Assembly: GCA_027620395.1 (NCBI GenBank)
Contig: JAQBZY010000029.1
Coordinates: 1 to 9,636, forward strand
DNA from: Pseudomonadota bacterium
GTDB lineage: Bacteria; Pseudomonadota; Alphaproteobacteria; Rhodospirillales; Casp-alpha2
DNA length: 9,636 nt
Reading direction: 5' to 3'
Part shown: positions 1-6,202 of the stretch, piece by piece
Numbering within the stretch: position 1 is the first letter of the stretch
Layout of the letters: each line of letters begins with the position of its first letter
Notes under the pieces: model-generated
Seen by the model: the letters and a program-made list of their open reading frames with translations, nothing else
What the model was told of the DNA's origin: nothing
Database searches by the model: none
Translations under genes and position numbers: made by a program

Positions 1-671
1 CCCGCGCCCATCGCCGTGGCCAGGAAGGAGGCGTTCATGGCATGGCGGTTGGGCAGGCCGAAGCTGATATTCGACGCCCCGCAGGCGGAATTCACCTTCA
101 GTTCCTCGCGCAACCGGCGAATGATCTGAAAGGCCGCCCGCCCGGCCTGCGCCATGGCGCCGATTGGCATGACCAGCGGATCGATCACCACGTCTTCGCG
201 CGGGATGCCGAAATCCGCCGCCCGTTCGACGATCTTCCTGGCGACCGCGAAGCGGACATCCGGATCCTCCGAGATGCCGGTCCCGTCATTGGAAATACCG
301 ATCACCGCCGCACCGTATTTCTTGACCAGGGGCTTGCCCTGATAGGCCGCCAGCCCGCTTTCGAGCGCCGCCACGATCGAGGAATCGATGCACAGGGGCA
401 CATCGGTCAGCGACTGCACCAGCTTGATCGTCTCGGCCAGGATCGCCGGTTCGTCGGCCAGAGGAATGCCGGCGTTGACGTCCAGCATATGGGCGCCGGC
501 GCGGACCTGGGCCAGCGTATCGGCCTCGACCGTGCTGAAATCGCCCTTGGCCATCTTGGCCGCCAGTTTCTTCCGCCCGGTCGGATTGATCCGCTCGCCG
601 ATGATGACGAACGGCTGATCGAAGCCGATCACGACTTCCTTGGTGGCGGAACTGAGGACGGTGCGGGTCAC
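1..671 (-). CDS. Methyltetrahydrofolate:corrinoid methyltransferase (MeTr, pterin-binding), 3' end outside window, internal deletion suspected
   Basis: A cytoplasmic TIM-barrel enzyme of the pterin-binding family (AcsE/MetH-like). It transfers a methyl group between 5-methyl-THF and the cobalt of a corrinoid protein. About 223 codons are visible and the C-terminus lies beyond the left edge. I chose the GTG start at 671: AGGAGG sits at 684-679, 7 nt upstream, and the N-terminus (TRTVLSSATKEVVIGFDQPF) fits the family as I recall it. Visible pterin-domain landmarks are ERINPTGRKKL (residues 26-36), LDVNAG (63-68), IDSS (95-98), DPL (164-166) and GASN (198-201). An oddity lies at residues 112-120: GKPLVKKYG replaces the usual GKPLV-NS.TGE...PLV-KKYG, so about 17 residues holding the NSxTGE strand end and the following helix are missing in frame. 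It is the last visible gene of the six-gene operon, 94 nt after the MTHFR stop. The family is certain; activity is doubtful if the deletion is real. Confidence 0.9.
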   Translation of the reverse strand, partial: MTRTVLSSATKEVVIGFDQPFVIIGERINPTGRKKLAAKMAKGDFSTVEADTLAQVRAGAHMLDVNAGIPLADEPAILAETIKLVQSLTDVPLCIDSSIVAALESGLAAYQGKPLVKKYGAAVIGISNDGTGISEDPDVRFAVARKIVERAADFGIPREDVVIDPLVMPIGAMAQAGRAAFQIIRRLREELKVNSACGASNISFGLPNRHAMNASFLATAMGA

Positions 672-678
672 GTGAGTA

Positions 679-684
679 CCTCCT
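679..684 (-). promoter_or_regulatory. Ribosome binding site of the MeTr gene (fixes a GTG start)
   Basis: AGGAGG on the minus strand, 7 nt before the GTG at 671. This is the strongest Shine-Dalgarno sequence among the six operon genes. It fits the position after a 94-nt gap, where coupling to the previous gene cannot help. I saw no convincing promoter within the gap (672-765). Confidence 0.8.
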
Positions 685-765
685 GCGGGGCGCGGTGGCC
701 GGCCGAGTTGGCCAAGCCCAGCGTGTGTAAGAGATTTGACTAAAATCCACTATTCCAAAGACGAC

Positions 766-1794
766 CTAAGCGTTGTTGCCGGCGGCGGGGCCTTGGGCGG
801 CGGCGATGTCGATCAGATTGAGTTCCCGCTTCCAGGGCCGCCGGCCCTTGAGGACGCCGGACTCATGGACGATTTCCGAGACCAATTCCTCCTGCCGGTA
901 AGCCATGACATGGATGCCGGAAACGCCCGCCATTTCGCGGATCTCCTGCATCGTCTCGATGCAGATGTTCTTGCCCTCGAGCTTTTGATTCTGGGCGCCT
1001 TCCAGCCGCTGGACGATGGAATCGGGGATATGGACGCCGGGAACGTTGCTCCTGATCCACTTGGCGGCCCGGGCCGACGCCAGCGGCCCGACGCCGATCA
1101 TGATGTAGCATTGCTTTTCTAGCCCTAGGTCACGGACTCGCTGCATGTAGGTCCGGAGCATCCCGAGATCGAAGCAGTACTGGCTCTGCACGAATTGGGC
1201 CCCGGCCTCGATCTTCTTTTTGAGCCGGAGCGGCCTGAAATCATAGGGTGGCGCGAACGGGTTGATGGCGGCGCCGAGAAAGACGTGTGGCGGCGAGGTG
1301 ATCGCCCGACCGGAGAGGAACTGACCCTCGTCGCGCATGATCCTGACGGTTTCCAGAAGCGACATGCTGTCCAAATCGAACACCGGCTTGGCGCCCGGCT
1401 GATCGCCCGCCTGCACGCCGTCGCCGGTCAGGCAAAGGATGTTGTTGACGCCCATGGCGGCGGCGCCGAGCACGTCGCCTTGGATGGCGATTCGGTTGCG
1501 GTAGCGGCAACTGATTTGCATCACCGGCGCATAACCGGCACGCAGCAACAGCGCGCAAATGCCGACGCTCGACATATGGCAGTTGGCGCCCGAGCCGTCG
1601 GTGGCGTTGATGCCGTCGACCCAACCGTCGAAGATCGCGCCGCGCTCGAACACCTCGTTCGGATCGGCGCTGTCGGGCGGATTCAATTCTGCGGTGACGG
1701 CGAACTCGCCGCGTCTGAGAATTCTTTCCAGGCGGCCTCTGGAAGAATGGCCGTCAGGGACAATACTGAAATCCTCGTTGGATGGTGTGCTCAT
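766..1794 (-). CDS. Methylenetetrahydrofolate reductase, MetF-type catalytic subunit
   Basis: A 342-residue TIM-barrel flavoprotein that interconverts 5,10-methylene-THF and 5-methyl-THF. Family landmarks are TAELNPP (34-40, with Glu36 at the place of the catalytic Glu), NATDGSGANCHMSS (63-76), LCLTGDG (120-126, with an Asp at the flavin/folate-site position), GAAINPF (174-180), QSQYCFD (203-209) and IGVGPLASARAAKWI (233-247). I chose the ATG at 1794 over the longer frame opening at 1854, because it forms an ATGA overlap with the stop of the preceding gene and leaves a normal MetF N-terminus. The codons just before it form a perfect 12-nt palindrome (GGCGCCGGCGCC, 1795-1806), and there is no good Shine-Dalgarno sequence. 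Translational coupling to the upstream gene is therefore likely. With a MetV-like partner and a corrinoid module, it may work in the oxidative direction (methyl-THF to methylene-THF) during demethylation; that direction is inference. Confidence 0.93.
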   Translation of the reverse strand: MSTPSNEDFSIVPDGHSSRGRLERILRRGEFAVTAELNPPDSADPNEVFERGAIFDGWVDGINATDGSGANCHMSSVGICALLLRAGYAPVMQISCRYRNRIAIQGDVLGAAAMGVNNILCLTGDGVQAGDQPGAKPVFDLDSMSLLETVRIMRDEGQFLSGRAITSPPHVFLGAAINPFAPPYDFRPLRLKKKIEAGAQFVQSQYCFDLGMLRTYMQRVRDLGLEKQCYIMIGVGPLASARAAKWIRSNVPGVHIPDSIVQRLEGAQNQKLEGKNICIETMQEIREMAGVSGIHVMAYRQEELVSEIVHESGVLKGRRPWKRELNLIDIAAAQGPAAGNNA

Positions 1795-2342
1795 GGCGCC
1801 GGCGCCTTGACGGCTTGATCCTTGGCGGCCCGTTCCGCCGTCGCTCGGAGCCACGCCGAGCTGCCGCGGAGGCTTTGGTCGAGGGGCTTCTGGACTTTGA
1901 GGATGTTGTCACCGGATTTCATCTGCCGGCTACCATTCCAAGCCTCGACCCAGACGCACGGCATCTCCGGCTCGACCTCGCAATGGCCGTTGGCGCGGAC
2001 CCCGCCGCAGGGGCCGTTCCGGAGCGATTTCGGGCAGTTCATGGGGCACGACATGCCGGTGTCGGAAAGCGCGCAGCGGCCGCACATCCGGCAATCGAAC
2101 AGGAATCCTTTGACGGCGCTTTCAATCGCCACGATGGGCCGCTCGATCCGGTGGTAGCCCAGCAGGTTCCAAAGTGGGTGCAATTTGAGCAACACTTCGG
2201 CCAAGGTGTTGTAAACGAGCTCGAACAGTCGGGAATGGCGGACCGACCAAAGCCTGACCGAATACCGCCGCCGTTGCCGGCCAGGAACGCTGACGCCGGA
2301 AGGCTGATAGGCAGTGGGTTGCGATTTCGGGGCGAACACCAT
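1791..2342 (-). CDS. MTHFR C-terminal domain protein, cysteine-rich MetV-like partner
   Basis: A 183-residue protein of the MTHFR_C family (Pfam PF12225), related to MetV, the small cysteine-rich partner of MetF in acetogens. The N-terminal third is basic, with an RLWSVRHSRLFE stretch. The core holds eight cysteines at residues 84, 87, 90, 99, 103, 112, 121 and 129, in the order CxxCxxC, CPxxCPK, NGPCGG, C, C. This pattern suggests a metal or Fe-S site, but the sequence does not say which. No catalytic function is visible on its own; it probably stabilises MetF or passes it electrons. It starts in a TAATG junction with the preceding gene and ends in an ATGA overlap with the MetF gene, so the three proteins are probably made in fixed proportion. 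Family assignment is firm; the electron role is inferred from the MetVF precedent. Confidence 0.9.
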   Translation of the reverse strand: MVFAPKSQPTAYQPSGVSVPGRQRRRYSVRLWSVRHSRLFELVYNTLAEVLLKLHPLWNLLGYHRIERPIVAIESAVKGFLFDCRMCGRCALSDTGMSCPMNCPKSLRNGPCGGVRANGHCEVEPEMPCVWVEAWNGSRQMKSGDNILKVQKPLDQSLRGSSAWLRATAERAAKDQAVKAPAP

Positions 2343-2650
2343 TAATCGGCGGCTTTGTCGTGACCATAGCCTTTGACCAGGCCGGCGATCTGGGCGTCGT
2401 CGAATTCGCGCTCAATCCGCGCTTGTGCGGCGTCAGCCTCGGCTTCCAAATCGTCGCCACAGGGGGTCGGTTCGCTCCGTCGCCAGTCGTTCAAATAGGC
2501 GTCGGTGCCGATGGCGCCTGCGCGCATGGCGGCCAAATCGATGGCTTCCTGAAAACGGGTGGACAGTTGGCGCTTGGCGGTGCTGCGACCGGCCCTGACG
2601 ATCACTTGAGCCGGGATATCGCGCCAATAGACGACGATCATATCTGCCAT
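2342..2650 (-). CDS. Small 'virulence factor' family protein (C1-operon associated, function unknown)
   Basis: A 102-residue protein matching my memory of the family labelled 'virulence factor' (Pfam PF13769). The strongly conserved-looking N-terminus is VVYWRDIPAQVIVRAGR (6-22), then a helical AIDLAAMRAG (36-45), GTDAYLNDWRR (48-58), and an acidic, helix-prone C-terminal half. It has no signal peptide, membrane segment or recognisable catalytic motif, so it is probably cytoplasmic. The first Met (2650) is preferred over Met4, because relatives I recall keep two or three residues before the IVVYWRD stretch and AAAGG lies 6 nt upstream of it. It begins 1 nt after the DUF1638 stop and shares one base with the MetV-like gene (TAATG). 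The family name says nothing reliable about virulence here. The position implies a part in methyl transfer or in assembling the MTHFR pair, which is inference. Confidence 0.85.
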   Translation of the reverse strand: MADMIVVYWRDIPAQVIVRAGRSTAKRQLSTRFQEAIDLAAMRAGAIGTDAYLNDWRRSEPTPCGDDLEAEADAAQARIEREFDDAQIAGLVKGYGHDKAAD

Positions 2651-2651
2651 T

Positions 2652-3275
2652 TTAGACCTTTCTTGTGACGGCGCCGGCCTTGTCGGCGGCGGCGGTGACG
2701 AAGCCGGCTAATTCGCCCATGCCGGTGAAGCGGTAGACGTAGTCGAGCCCGAGACGCCGGGCTGCGGCCTCGGCCTTGGCTTGCAAATCGGCATCCTCTG
2801 TCTGTGCCAGATAGACGAGCCGGCGATAGTTGTCGAAATACATCGGTAAAAGTTCCGGATGGCGGTCGATGCCTAATCCCTGGATAATCAACCGGTCGAA
2901 GACGCGGGCTAGGTAGTCTGTCAGGAAGAAACTTCCGAGTTCTTCCGCCATCAATCCGTCAAACGAGTCGCGACCGGCAAAAAACGCATAGCAGTGTTCG
3001 CCTGCAATCCGTTCGACGCCTTCTGCGGCAAGTAATTCGTCCAATTCACCGCCCGTGCCACAGTCGCCGTAAAGCGCGACGATGCGGTCGTATTTGCCGC
3101 GATTGATCTCGATCTTGCGGCGGAGCTGGCCGGGAATCTCTTTCGGGCGGTTGTGCAATTCTGCTGGCAGGCAGGTGAGATCGACGCCGGTCAGCTTGTT
3201 GGCGTCGACGACCCAACCGATCTCGCGGGCCAGGGCACCGCAGGCGATGATCAGAAGTGGCCGTGTCGGGACCAT
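2652..3275 (-). CDS. DUF1638 domain protein, corrinoid-operon associated
   Basis: A 207-residue soluble protein of the DUF1638 family (Pfam PF07796). Motifs in order are IIACGALAREI (9-19), CLPAELHNRP (35-44), IVALYGDCGTGGELD (65-79), GEHCYAFFAG (92-101), FFLTDYLARVFDRL (116-129), GLGIDRHPEL (133-142), YFDNYRRLVYLAQT (146-159) and GLDYVYRFTG (176-185). Four cysteines (12, 35, 72, 95) and several histidines (41, 94, 139) all lie in these motifs, which suggests a metal or cofactor site. No function is established that I know of. My memory is that DUF1638 genes also occur beside methylamine methyltransferase genes in methanogens and anaerobic bacteria, which would agree with the setting here. 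The ATG at 3275 follows a run of A and has only a weak Shine-Dalgarno sequence, 15 nt after the corrinoid gene. The stop is 1 nt before the next ATG. Confidence 0.88.
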   Translation of the reverse strand: MVPTRPLLIIACGALAREIGWVVDANKLTGVDLTCLPAELHNRPKEIPGQLRRKIEINRGKYDRIVALYGDCGTGGELDELLAAEGVERIAGEHCYAFFAGRDSFDGLMAEELGSFFLTDYLARVFDRLIIQGLGIDRHPELLPMYFDNYRRLVYLAQTEDADLQAKAEAAARRLGLDYVYRFTGMGELAGFVTAAADKAGAVTRKV

Positions 3276-3290
3276 TTTTTTGGCTGCTTT

Positions 3291-4001
3291 CTATCGAGCT
3301 TTAGCCAATGCCGAGCCTTGCCGGCGCGACATCCAGTCCTTGGCGGTCTCAACGGCAACGGCGGCGTCGCGGCAATAGGCGTCGGCACCGACGTTGGCGG
3401 CGAAAGCTTCGTTCAACGGCGCGCCACCGACCAAAACAACATAGTCGTTGCGGATGCCTTTCTCGATCATGGTGTCGATGACGACCTTCATGTAGGGCAT
3501 GGTGGTGGTCAAAAGTGCCGACATTCCGAGGATGTCGGGTTTGTGCTCCTCAAGCGCCTTCAAGTACTTGTCGACATCGTTGTTAATTCCGAGGTCGATG
3601 ACCTCGAAGCCGGCGCCTTCCATCATCATGCCGACCAGATTCTTGCCGATGTCATGGATGTCGCCCTTGACGGTGCCGATCACCATTTTGCCCATCTTGG
3701 GCGCTCCGGTCTCGACGAGAAGCGGCCTGAGCACCGACATTCCAGCCTTCATCGAATTGGCCGCCATCAGCACTTCCGGGACGAATAGGATGCCGTCCCT
3801 GAAATCGATACCGACAATCCGCATGCCCTCGACCAGGGCCTTGGTGAGCGTGTCGTAAGGGGTCCAGCCGCGTTCGAGAAGAATATTGGTTCCCTCGACG
3901 ACCTCGTCGGCAAGGCCGTCATAGAGATCGTCGTGCATTTGCAGGACGAGGTCTTCGTCATTGAGTTCCGAAAGAACGAGATCGTCTTCCTGGCCGGCCA
4001 T
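3291..4001 (-). CDS. Corrinoid (B12-binding) methyl-carrier protein
   Basis: A 236-residue two-domain corrinoid protein of the MtbC/MttC/MtgC type. It carries a methyl group on cobalt between a substrate methyltransferase and MeTr. The N-terminal helical cap domain (about 10-95) includes HDDLYDGLADEVVEGTN and ERGWTPYDTLTKALVEGM. The Rossmann-like B12 domain (about 104-225) has the cobalt-ligand motif DIHDIG at 114-119, with His116 as the lower axial ligand, SALLTT at 161-166 and GGAPL at 192-196. I prefer the ATG at 4001 (MAGQEDD): GGAG lies 9 nt upstream and relatives have short acidic N-termini. An in-frame ATG at 4055 would add 18 residues with no good ribosome site. It is the first gene of the operon. 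The substrate cannot be read from the sequence, since specificity lies in an MttB-like partner not seen here. Confidence 0.95.
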   Translation of the reverse strand: MAGQEDDLVLSELNDEDLVLQMHDDLYDGLADEVVEGTNILLERGWTPYDTLTKALVEGMRIVGIDFRDGILFVPEVLMAANSMKAGMSVLRPLLVETGAPKMGKMVIGTVKGDIHDIGKNLVGMMMEGAGFEVIDLGINNDVDKYLKALEEHKPDILGMSALLTTTMPYMKVVIDTMIEKGIRNDYVVLVGGAPLNEAFAANVGADAYCRDAAVAVETAKDWMSRRQGSALAKAR

Positions 4002-4051
4002 GGGGCGTCGCTCCGAATTTAAACGGCCTGCGGTGCGGGCCAGATCGTCCT

Positions 4052-4102
4052 TCATTTGTACCCGAATCGCGCCTTCCGCTGTTCATTTGCAGACATCATT
4101 TG
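4052..4102. repeat. Three direct copies of TCATTTG in the operon leader
   Basis: TCATTTG occurs at 4052-4058, 4083-4089 and 4096-4102; on the operon's coding strand it reads CAAATGA. The copies start 31 and 13 nt apart. They lie in the 158-nt gap between the sulfatase-like gene and the corrinoid gene, where its promoter should be. An A/T-rich heptamer three times in 51 nt of GC-rich DNA is unexpected, but each copy holds an ATG on the coding strand, and one overlaps the alternative corrinoid start at 4055. A regulator-binding role is only a suggestion. Nearby, TGGATTTCCA at 4101-4110 is a short inverted repeat. Confidence 0.4.
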
Positions 4103-4159
4103 GATTTCCAGCGACATTGCGCCGTCGGTTGGAGGCGGGGGAGGGCCAAGCTCCCGGGT

Positions 4160-6121
4160 TTAGCGCTTGTGATAACGCCCGGCATAGAAGGCCCGATGCG
4201 CCTCCTGGGTCTGGGCGATGGCCATCTCAAGGGTTGTCGGGTCCGGCGGCTCAGGCCGCATGTTCTCAACACCAGGCGTGAACCCGTAGCCGACAGTGGC
4301 GCCATTGGGCTCCAGGACCACCACGTGGCCGGGCCGGCCGAAGGCGACCGAGAAATTATGCGCGATGGCGATTCGGCCGCCGCCCTTCGGCACCCGCAGC
4401 AAATCGATGCCGAAAAACGGGCTGTCGTAGGAGAATCCCAGCAAGCCGAGCAAAGTCGGGATCAGATCGATCTGCGCGCCCAAGGTGTCGATCCGCTTGG
4501 CCTCGATGTGCTCGGGCGCGTAGAACAACATCGGAATCCGGAACGAGTGCACCGGAATCCGGGCGGCGCCGTTGACCTTGACGTTGTGATCGGCGACGAA
4601 CACGAAGACCGTGTCCTTGAACCACGGTTTTTGCCGCGCCTGCTCGACGAAATCGACGAATGCCCACTGGGCGTAGCGGGCGGTATTTTGCACCCTGCCG
4701 ATGCGGTCGTCCCATTTGACGTGGGTCTGCGGAAATTCGTAAGGCCGGTGGTTGGAAACCGTCATCATGGTCAGGAACGCCGGCTTTCCGTTGGCGGTCA
4801 TTTCGTCCATCCGCAGCAGGGCCTCGGTGAATAAATCCCCGTCCGACACGCCCCAAATCGTCTTGAAGGCTTCGTGGCGGATGTCGCGCTGATCCCAAAC
4901 GTGGGTGTAGTCGATGCCCTTCCAGAACTTTCCCATGTTGTCGAACGAATTGAGGCCGCCGTAGAGCACGCCGGTCTCATAGCCTTTGCCATTGAGCAGC
5001 CTCGGCAGCGACAGCATGTCCTTGGATCCGGCGCGCCTAGCCGTCGAAATGCCGGGGATCGGGGCGAAGCCGGTCTCGGTCGCTTCCAGCCCGCGCACGG
5101 TGCGGTCGCCTTGAGCGTAGATGTTGGTGAACATCATGCCGTCCTTGGCGAGGCGGTCCAAGTCGGGCGAAAGTCTTGCCGGCGAGGTGTTGTCGAGGCT
5201 GTCGACAAACTCCGATCCGTAGGATTCCTCGGTCACCATGACGATGTTGAGGCGCTTCTCCTGGGGGCCGTTGACGACCCGGCGCCAGGTCGGCGGCATC
5301 CCCGGCGCGTTGACGAAGGTCGAATTATCCTGGGCGACGATGTTCCTGAGGCCCTTGACCGCCGTTTCCTCCGGCAAGCCGGGATAGACGCCTTGGTAGG
5401 CCTCGTCATTGGTCAACGCCGCCGTGACCATGGTCTGCAGGCCGTTCTTGGCGTATTGGTCAAGTTCGCGGTTGGCGGCGAGGGTGCCGGGCTCAAGATA
5501 AAGTATCAGCAATGCCGCGCTCGCGACGCCGAGGTTCAGTCCAAAACGCCTGATCCGGGTTCCCTTGCCGTTGCGGTGTGCGACGGTCTCGGCGACTCGG
5601 GCCCGGACCAGATACCAAAACGCCGCCGCGCCCAGTGCGAACAGCGGCAGATACCGCGATACGTGGAACGATTCTTCCAGATTGCCAATGACCTCCCGAG
5701 GGAACACCAGGTAGAAAACGGCAATGCCGTTGAAGCGAGACGAGAACTCTTCCCAGAAGAACACCTCGGCGACCCAGCCGAAGGCGATGATCGAGGCAAT
5801 GAGGATGAACAGCAGGTGCCCAGCCACTCGGACAACGGCCGGCCGGCCGAACCGCGAAATCAGGGCAAAGGGCCCCCGAAGCAACACCAACAAAATAGCC
5901 GCGACCAGGCAGTCGTTGAGAAAGCCGATGAGGAATCCGCCGACGTAACCGATGGGGGCGGCGCTGAACGGCACGGTCTCGATCCGAAACCCTATCACCA
6001 GCCGGACCAGCGTGAACCCGCTCAAGGCGAACAGCGCCAGCAGCTCGGGCGCGCGCCATCCCTTAAATCTGGTCAGTTTGAGAATATGTTGCACGGAGCT
6101 CTTCGGTTCGGTTGCCATCAT
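4160..6121 (-). CDS. LTA-synthase-like membrane phosphoglycerol transferase / sulfatase-fold protein
   Basis: A 653-residue inner-membrane protein with five predicted membrane segments (about 25-45, 56-88, 99-122, 157-175, 194-211), then a large alkaline-phosphatase-superfamily domain (about 285-585) expected on the periplasmic side. This layout matches LtaS and related phosphoglycerol transferases. Likely metal and catalytic residues are Glu299 in TEESY, Thr341 in GDRTVRGLEA (the nucleophile), His458 in SNHRPY, and Asp511 and His512 in VADHN. Gram-negative bacteria do not make lipoteichoic acid, so the substrate may be a periplasmic glucan, lipid or capsule; this is inference. Two ATGs (6121, 6118) follow GAGG by 4 and 7 nt, and either could be used. 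An upstream in-frame TTG at 6154 would add 11 residues without a good ribosome site. It lies between two C1-metabolism units without obvious functional connection. Confidence 0.88.
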   Translation of the reverse strand: MMATEPKSSVQHILKLTRFKGWRAPELLALFALSGFTLVRLVIGFRIETVPFSAAPIGYVGGFLIGFLNDCLVAAILLVLLRGPFALISRFGRPAVVRVAGHLLFILIASIIAFGWVAEVFFWEEFSSRFNGIAVFYLVFPREVIGNLEESFHVSRYLPLFALGAAAFWYLVRARVAETVAHRNGKGTRIRRFGLNLGVASAALLILYLEPGTLAANRELDQYAKNGLQTMVTAALTNDEAYQGVYPGLPEETAVKGLRNIVAQDNSTFVNAPGMPPTWRRVVNGPQEKRLNIVMVTEESYGSEFVDSLDNTSPARLSPDLDRLAKDGMMFTNIYAQGDRTVRGLEATETGFAPIPGISTARRAGSKDMLSLPRLLNGKGYETGVLYGGLNSFDNMGKFWKGIDYTHVWDQRDIRHEAFKTIWGVSDGDLFTEALLRMDEMTANGKPAFLTMMTVSNHRPYEFPQTHVKWDDRIGRVQNTARYAQWAFVDFVEQARQKPWFKDTVFVFVADHNVKVNGAARIPVHSFRIPMLFYAPEHIEAKRIDTLGAQIDLIPTLLGLLGFSYDSPFFGIDLLRVPKGGGRIAIAHNFSVAFGRPGHVVVLEPNGATVGYGFTPGVENMRPEPPDPTTLEMAIAQTQEAHRAFYAGRYHKR

Positions 6122-6155
6122 TGCGCCTCGGCCGCGCGGAGTGCCGATCTGCAAG

Positions 6156-6202
6156 GCGCCGACCTTACGTCAGTTTGACCGACAAAGAAATGGCGTCGGC
6201 GC
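6156..6202. repeat. Nested inverted repeat between the flavoprotein and sulfatase-like genes
   Basis: GCGCCGAC (6156-6163) and GTCGGCGC (6195-6202) are perfect complements separated by 31 nt. Inside lies a second inverted repeat, GTCA-GTT-TGAC (6169-6179). The right arm begins directly after the flavoprotein stop codon (6205-6203 on the minus strand). The transcript could fold here, but no T run follows, so it does not look like a standard intrinsic terminator. It could mark a 3' end, a processing site or an attenuator, or be chance in GC-rich DNA. Confidence 0.4.

Larger units (their letters stand above)
1..4001 (-). other. Six-gene corrinoid methyl-transfer / THF C1 operon
   Basis: Six co-directional genes with junctions of 15 nt, 1 nt, TAATG, ATGA and 94 nt. 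Order of transcription is corrinoid protein, DUF1638, virulence factor family protein, MetV-like protein, MetF, MeTr. The content gives a route from corrinoid-bound methyl to methyl-THF to methylene-THF. A substrate-specific methyltransferase and an ATP-dependent corrinoid reactivase, both needed for such a route, are absent and may lie to the left of the window or elsewhere. The single-operon reading is inferred from spacing. The 158-nt leader upstream of 4001 is the likely promoter region. Confidence 0.85.

Noticed and set aside
42..743. A 233-codon plus-strand frame opposite the MeTr gene
   Set aside because: It has the composition of an antisense shadow and no family resemblance. The minus strand has MeTr motifs throughout, although one segment is deleted.
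1795..1854. N-terminal extension of MTHFR from an upstream start at 1854
   Set aside because: The extra 20 residues are unlike MetF N-termini, and the ATGA overlap at 1794-1791 gives a much better start.
4139..4155. GGGAG...CTCCC stem after the sulfatase-like stop as a terminator
   Set aside because: It has only five base pairs with a 7-nt loop and no T run, which is too weak to call.
4002..4159. Cobalamin riboswitch upstream of the corrinoid gene
   Set aside because: I saw no B12-box-like sequence or suitable set of helices in the 158-nt leader.
4874..6178. A 434-codon open frame on the plus strand opposite the sulfatase-like gene
   Set aside because: It is low-complexity, rich in Arg, Gly, Asp, Gln and His, as expected from the antisense of GC-rich coding DNA. 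It has no recognisable family, while the minus strand has a clear one.
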